Assembly: GCA_022821985.1 (NCBI GenBank)
Contig: JAJECP010000035.1
Location: 62,001 to 126,000 of the forward strand
DNA from: Acidimicrobiia bacterium
GTDB taxonomy: Bacteria > Actinomycetota > Acidimicrobiia > Acidimicrobiales > Poriferisodalaceae
Reading direction: 5' to 3'
Length of the DNA stretch: 64,000 bases
In this document: positions 60,010 through 64,000 of the stretch, one piece after another
Position numbering within the stretch: position 1 is the stretch's first letter
Layout: each line of letters begins with the position of its first letter
Translations under genes and position numbers: made by a program
Notes under the pieces: model-generated
Told to the model about the DNA's origin: nothing
Databases searched by the model: none
What the model saw: only the letters and a program-made list of their open reading frames with translations

Positions 60010-62222
60010 AGATTTCCTTGGGGCGTTCCTGGGGCGACATAGGTGTCACCTGGATGCTGTAAGTGGAACTGGCCTGCCGAGTCAGATGGCCAGAATACTT
60101 CGCGTATCGCACCTATGTTGGCAAACACGCCCGCGGTGCCCGTCGGATTGTCAGCGTGCTGAGCGAAGGCATAGGCTCGGCTCACCTCGGTATCGATGAT
60201 CGACCTCACCGACGGCATCGAAGACACGAGCCGTGCTGGAGGTAGTGCTAGGAAGTCGTGGATGACCGCAAACGGCTTGTCTCGGTGTCGTCGAAGGACA
60301 CGGCCCCGGCGCTGGATCCATTCACGCTCGACGGATGATGAAGCCACGATGAAGGCTTCTCGAGTGGATGGAATGTCGACCCCTTCGTCCAGCAGCCTCT
60401 TGGCGAGCAGGATCTGAAATCCTCCTGCTGCAAAAGCCTCGAACGCTTTACGAATAGTGGTCGACGATGTGGCCTGAGTGATCCCTGCCCACCGGATCCC
60501 AAGTTCGTCCAGCAGCGCCGCGATTTGTTCGTACTGCTCAGGGTCTTTTGCCGATGCGTAGATGAGAGCGTGCGAGAGCTCTCGGGGTCCGCGCGCTTCA
60601 AGAACTCTCCTTAGAAGGGAGTACTTGGCCTCTGTCGTCTCGATGATTCGTCGCCGCCGAATCAAGAGCGCATCACGACGTTCCTCATCATCCTGCCCAA
60701 TTGCGGCTCCGATACGCTTCGTAAGCATGAGGAACTCGTCGAGCTCATCCTCACCAAGTGTTGCAGCGTGCACATAGTATCTGTACGGTGTCAAGCAGAA
60801 CCCAATTGCGCGGTCTAAGCCAAACTGATATACGGGTTCACCGAAATAGTCAAAGACTTCTTCGGTCCCATCAGGGTCGTATTGACGAATTGGTGTTGCC
60901 GTCAGTGCCAATCGCTTCTCGAAGAATTCGGGTTTGTTCCTTACGAATCCATCGCTACCTAGACCATGAGCTTCATCGGCTATCAAGAGCAGGCTCGCGT
61001 TCCCATGGGCGTCTTCGATGGTCGATTGGAACCGTGGGTCACACAGCATCACATTGGTGATGACAACTGCCACGGTGCCGCCTTGCCGTAGCTGCCTCAT
61101 CGCGCGGCCCAATGCCATGTCAGTATTCGACTCAAGTGCTGGCGCGACGGCACGAAGGCCGAACTTCGCAATCTCGGAACGCCACTGGGCGACGAGCGCC
61201 CGCGATGGCGCCGAGATCACTACGAGCAGGGGCCGGTCGGGAGTCCGTTGCTGCACACGCGTCGCGCAAACGAGTGCCGTGAGGGTCTTGCCAGCGCCGG
61301 TGGCCATTTCCAAGATCCCGCGCTCGGGGGGTTCAGCGCCTTCCCATGCGTCGACCGCTTCGCCCTGATGGCTAAAGTCACCATCCCTCCAACGCAGCCA
61401 GTCAGGTACCTGAAGCGCAGGTGAGCCGGCCATTGCTGCGCCGGCGAACCGGCGGCGTAGAGACTCGTGTGGGTCCGCCGCCCAGCTCGGGTTACCGTCT
61501 GCCTCCGCGGCATCGAAGTAGTCGGACTCTCTCGGGGCAACATCCGGTGCAGTCTCGATAATGCGCGCCTCGACAGCCTCGGGCAGGTCGAACACCCGAC
61601 TGATGCCGATGCTTCGGCCATAGGACCAATCATCCAAGGCAGACTTGGCTCGTTGGAATACTTCTGCGTCGTGGCCATCCCAGCTGACAGTGACCGTCAT
61701 CTGTTCTACGCCGCCCACGACCCCGTGTCCGGTGGCATTCCCCGAGCCATTGGCGATCACGTAGTCACGGTCGTCACCGAAGCCCCACATCTTCGGGTGG
61801 AAGTTGGAGCCGGGCTGGGGCACTGCGATTCGGAGCTTGAGTTGGCGCGTTGCGAGCATCCAGCCGAGGCAGTCAAGAGCATGACGACTCAGCGCCCCGA
61901 CATCGCTACGACCATGCGAGAACACCTCTGACACCCGATGCGCAGCCTCGCCGTCGCTGAGTTCGACCACCTGCTCTACGACCCGGCGCTCTGGCCCATA
62001 CAGCGTCGGCGAGATCGTCATTTCGATCGTTCTGGTCTCTGGGTGCTGCAGATAGATCGCGAGTCCAGGTGCAAGCTTGGAAATCCAGCCAGCGCTGAAC
62101 CAACCGAATACGCCTCGCACCGAACGCGCCTCTCGAAAGGCGGGAATGAGGATTTCGCGAGCGAAGGGATTCTCGGGCAGCTTGTAGAAGCTCCGTCGGA
62201 GGGTCGAGACGTCGGAGAGCAT
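60003..62222 (-). CDS. PLD-nuclease/SF2 helicase fusion
   Basis: A 739-residue protein. N-terminal phospholipase-D-like domain (about 20-200): one HKD half, FHPKMWGFGDDRDYVIANGSGNAT (H142, K144, then GS-N), then an SF2 helicase: MATGAGKT (Walker A, K312), LIADEAH (416-419), ALTATP and WIQRRGRVLRRH (motif VI). A single HKD half implies it acts as a dimer. PLD-helicases of this design are linked to restriction, including phosphorothioation-associated systems. The ATG follows the upstream stop directly with no gap. The C-terminus overlaps the 67-residue gene. Confidence 0.82.
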   Translation of the reverse strand: MLSDVSTLRRSFYKLPENPFAREILIPAFREARSVRGVFGWFSAGWISKLAPGLAIYLQHPETRTIEMTISPTLYGPERRVVEQVVELSDGEAAHRVSEVFSHGRSDVGALSRHALDCLGWMLATRQLKLRIAVPQPGSNFHPKMWGFGDDRDYVIANGSGNATGHGVVGGVEQMTVTVSWDGHDAEVFQRAKSALDDWSYGRSIGISRVFDLPEAVEARIIETAPDVAPRESDYFDAAEADGNPSWAADPHESLRRRFAGAAMAGSPALQVPDWLRWRDGDFSHQGEAVDAWEGAEPPERGILEMATGAGKTLTALVCATRVQQRTPDRPLLVVISAPSRALVAQWRSEIAKFGLRAVAPALESNTDMALGRAMRQLRQGGTVAVVITNVMLCDPRFQSTIEDAHGNASLLLIADEAHGLGSDGFVRNKPEFFEKRLALTATPIRQYDPDGTEEVFDYFGEPVYQFGLDRAIGFCLTPYRYYVHAATLGEDELDEFLMLTKRIGAAIGQDDEERRDALLIRRRRIIETTEAKYSLLRRVLEARGPRELSHALIYASAKDPEQYEQIAALLDELGIRWAGITQATSSTTIRKAFEAFAAGGFQILLAKRLLDEGVDIPSTREAFIVASSSVEREWIQRRGRVLRRHRDKPFAVIHDFLALPPARLVSSMPSVRSIIDTEVSRAYAFAQHADNPTGTAGVFANIGAIREVFWPSDSAGQFHLQHPGDTYVAPGTPQGNLW

Positions 62223-64000
62223 TCAGCTGATCCGCCGCCGGCTCTTGAGTCGCTGCAAGAGATCGTTGGCCGCGGATGAGCCGAGCGGCTCATCACTCGA
62301 TTCGACCTGCTCGAACCGAACTGATCCGTGGCGCGAGATGACGAGGCGCGCTTGAGCACCCGCGGTGACACCAATACCGGCCAGCGCTTCTCGGGCTCTA
62401 CCGATCTCTGCGGTTCCGTTAACAGATGTCAGCCTCCAAATGACACTCACTGTGCCGCACCCTGCAGGCGCTGTGACGGGTACATCGCGACGATCATTGG
62501 GACCGCAGTCAAGTTCGCGAGCTAGCTCGGGGGGGAAGCCCGTAATCGAGAAGCCGTCGAAGTACCTGGCCTCTACTCTGAAGTCCCAACTGAGGTCGCC
62601 GTCCGCATTCCGTGTAGCGACATCTTCAACCGGTCTGTACGTGACACTGCTCTCGTCCGCGACGCTCACTAGGCCGTCAACGACCTCGAATTGCCGAGAC
62701 GCGACATTGGATCGGACGCTGGCTTCGGTGACACCGAATCGCTCAGGGATGTCCTGAATGAGGAAGCTCAGTGGCACTGCGCCGCCATGCTGGTCGATTC
62801 GCTGCTGGATTTCCGCGGGGATGCCCTCGTAGACATCATCGATCCATGCAGTGAGTCCCCATTTGTCCTTGTCAGCCCGGGCAATCGACTCGACGTTCGA
62901 GAGCGTGCTACTGAGTGTGCCGAGCGCGAGTCCCCCCACGGCCGCAATCTCTTCCTTCGTTGCGGGCCGGCCTATGTCGAGGAGGGCGAGCTTTGCACGC
63001 GCGCGCAGCGTGTCTCGCAGAGCCACGTGTTCGCCGATGCGCGTGAGCCCCAACAATTCAACGAGCTCATCGAGCATGGACAAGCCATGCGGAAATTCGC
63101 GGGCAACAATCGACTGCAGATCTATGAGCCCAACGTCATCCACCTCGGCCGCAACAGCGCCAGAGAGTGCGCCCAGTAGCTGCTGGCCTGCGTCGCTGAG
63201 AGCGAGCGAACCCATGTAGGACAGCGCGAGCCGTGCCGTAACGAGATACTGGGGCAGGAACTTGGCCGGTTCGCTCGCTTCCTCTTCCGCAGCCTCGACA
63301 GCGGGCTGCAACATAGCGTTGATTCGCTCGGCCACCGAAGTGCTTTCGACGATCGGAGGCAACTCGGCATGCACCAAGGAGGCGATCACCTCCGCATGTT
63401 GACCTCCATAGGCGTCCAGAGCCCTCGCGACCTTGGCCTCGAGCTGCCGGACGCGCTCGCGCGTCACACCGCGCTCTTCGCCGAGCTGCGCAAGTGTGAC
63501 TGATCGCTCCACTTTGTGGCGGATGAAGAGGTCGACGTCCTCAGGATCGTGCTCCGCTTCGACGCGCCTGACTGCACCGATCAACTCCGCTACAGGCCCG
63601 ACATCGGCCGGAAGCTCATCAAGTTCAAGCCTGTCCAGGTTCTCAAGCGTGTCGACCTCGGTGAGCATCTCCACAAACCGAGGGGAGCGAAACGCATCAG
63701 CGGCGGTTCGGCAACCGAGCACATCTCGAGCGGCGGCCAGGGCTGGCAGGAGGCCCTCCGCCAGAACGGGCGCGCCGGCCCATACCGCCACGTCCTCGTC
63801 CGGCACCGCCAGAGAGCCTCTGACGGTCTGGCGCTGCGCTGTCTCAAGCGGTCCCGCCGCCTCCAACACGCACAGCAGGTCGATGAGTGTGGTGAAGCCG
63901 AAATTCGGAAGCTGAAGAAGCTGTTCAGCAGTCACATGCTTCGCGCTCGGCAGCAAGTTGCTGCGCCGAATCACATTCAAGGCCCGAACTGACACCGGCA
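62223..64000 (-). CDS. alpha-CTD / sigma-region-4 / HARE-like regulator (5' end beyond window)
   Basis: At least 590 residues (GTG at 63995, or further upstream). The visible N-terminus SVRALNVIRRSNLL ... LLQLPNFGFTTLIDLLCVLE is an RNA-polymerase alpha C-terminal-domain-like helix-hairpin-helix. Around residue 165-195 is a sigma-region-4 helix-turn-helix (SVTLAQLGEERGVTRERVRQLEAKVARAL). Further on, LALLDIGRPATKEEIAAVGGLALGTLSSTLSNVE resembles the HARE-HTH fold. Together they suggest a DNA-binding regulator or structural subunit of the island. It is the first visible gene of the operon and abuts the helicase ATG directly. Confidence 0.7.
   Translation of the reverse strand, partial: PVSVRALNVIRRSNLLPSAKHVTAEQLLQLPNFGFTTLIDLLCVLEAAGPLETAQRQTVRGSLAVPDEDVAVWAGAPVLAEGLLPALAAARDVLGCRTAADAFRSPRFVEMLTEVDTLENLDRLELDELPADVGPVAELIGAVRRVEAEHDPEDVDLFIRHKVERSVTLAQLGEERGVTRERVRQLEAKVARALDAYGGQHAEVIASLVHAELPPIVESTSVAERINAMLQPAVEAAEEEASEPAKFLPQYLVTARLALSYMGSLALSDAGQQLLGALSGAVAAEVDDVGLIDLQSIVAREFPHGLSMLDELVELLGLTRIGEHVALRDTLRARAKLALLDIGRPATKEEIAAVGGLALGTLSSTLSNVESIARADKDKWGLTAWIDDVYEGIPAEIQQRIDQHGGAVPLSFLIQDIPERFGVTEASVRSNVASRQFEVVDGLVSVADESSVTYRPVEDVATRNADGDLSWDFRVEARYFDGFSITGFPPELARELDCGPNDRRDVPVTAPAGCGTVSVIWRLTSVNGTAEIGRAREALAGIGVTAGAQARLVISRHGSVRFEQVESSDEPLGSSAANDLLQRLKSRRRIS

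Overview
The window looks like a chromosome segment of a high-GC actinobacterium. The markers are a mycothiol conjugate amidase (mca), two F420-dependent luciferase-like oxidoreductases plus the F420 biosynthesis guanylyltransferase fbiD/cofC, the paired WYL regulators PafB and PafC, and the actinobacterial mutasome set dnaE2 - imuA' - imuB. Lipid-type genes (thiolase, SCP2-like protein, acyl-CoA dehydrogenase, sulfotransferase) and many genes that start without a Shine-Dalgarno sequence fit an environmental, Acidimicrobiia-like lineage. That class-level placement is inference only. No rRNA, tRNA, CRISPR, transposase or integrase was seen. Genes are tightly packed and no gene-free stretch exceeds about 250 bases.

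Layout. 1-8 kb: F420 oxidoreductase (cut by the window edge), thiolase, thermonuclease-like protein, a YdjC-fold protein that has lost metal ligands, SCP2-like protein, mca, and a PhoU/TrkA-C protein beside an MgtE-type transporter. 8-17 kb (minus strand): one long operon read from about 17.0 kb down to 8.0 kb: ROK repressor, M20 amidohydrolase, sugar-binding lipoprotein, hairpin, permease, YhfX-like PLP enzyme, ABC ATPase, ROK kinase, NagB, thioredoxin-like lipoprotein. It looks like uptake and dismantling of an amino-sugar conjugate. 17-31 kb: a divergent dehydrogenase-like protein, a membrane coiled-coil protein, the SOS mutasome (dnaE2 under three LexA-type boxes; imuA'-imuB under two), two tandem amidases, an FAH-family hydrolase and a secreted VanY-type peptidase. 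31-37.7 kb: cupin, NifU-N-like protein, acyl-CoA dehydrogenase, F420 oxidoreductase, DUF1214-like protein, sulfotransferase, SH3-like anchored protein. 37.7-54 kb: YbdK-type ligase, methyltransferase, rnhB, a large glycosidase-like protein, fbiD with a PIG-L deacetylase, a beta-class DNA methyltransferase with an extra C-terminal domain, alaX-type editing protein, an EEP hydrolase, pafB/pafC and a two-gene molybdenum hydroxylase.

54.3-64 kb: a visibly less GC-rich minus-strand island. In transcription order it encodes an RNA-polymerase-alpha-CTD/sigma-region-4/HARE-like regulator (running off the window), a PLD-SF2 helicase, a 67-residue protein, a DndD-like SMC ATPase, a small DndE-like protein, a GIY-YIG protein and a DGQHR (DndB-like) protein. 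The first four are overlapping or directly abutting. This resembles a DNA-modification-linked defence system (Dnd/Dpd-like) but lacks the modification enzymes inside the window, and its gene combination is the best candidate here for something undescribed.

Two themes run across the window. First, many genes have a TANNNT -10 box placed 6-8 bases before the start codon, indicating leaderless transcripts, and this helped choose starts. Second, the DNA-damage genes dnaE2, imuB, imuA' and pafC all carry in-frame 30- or 33-base tandem repeats.
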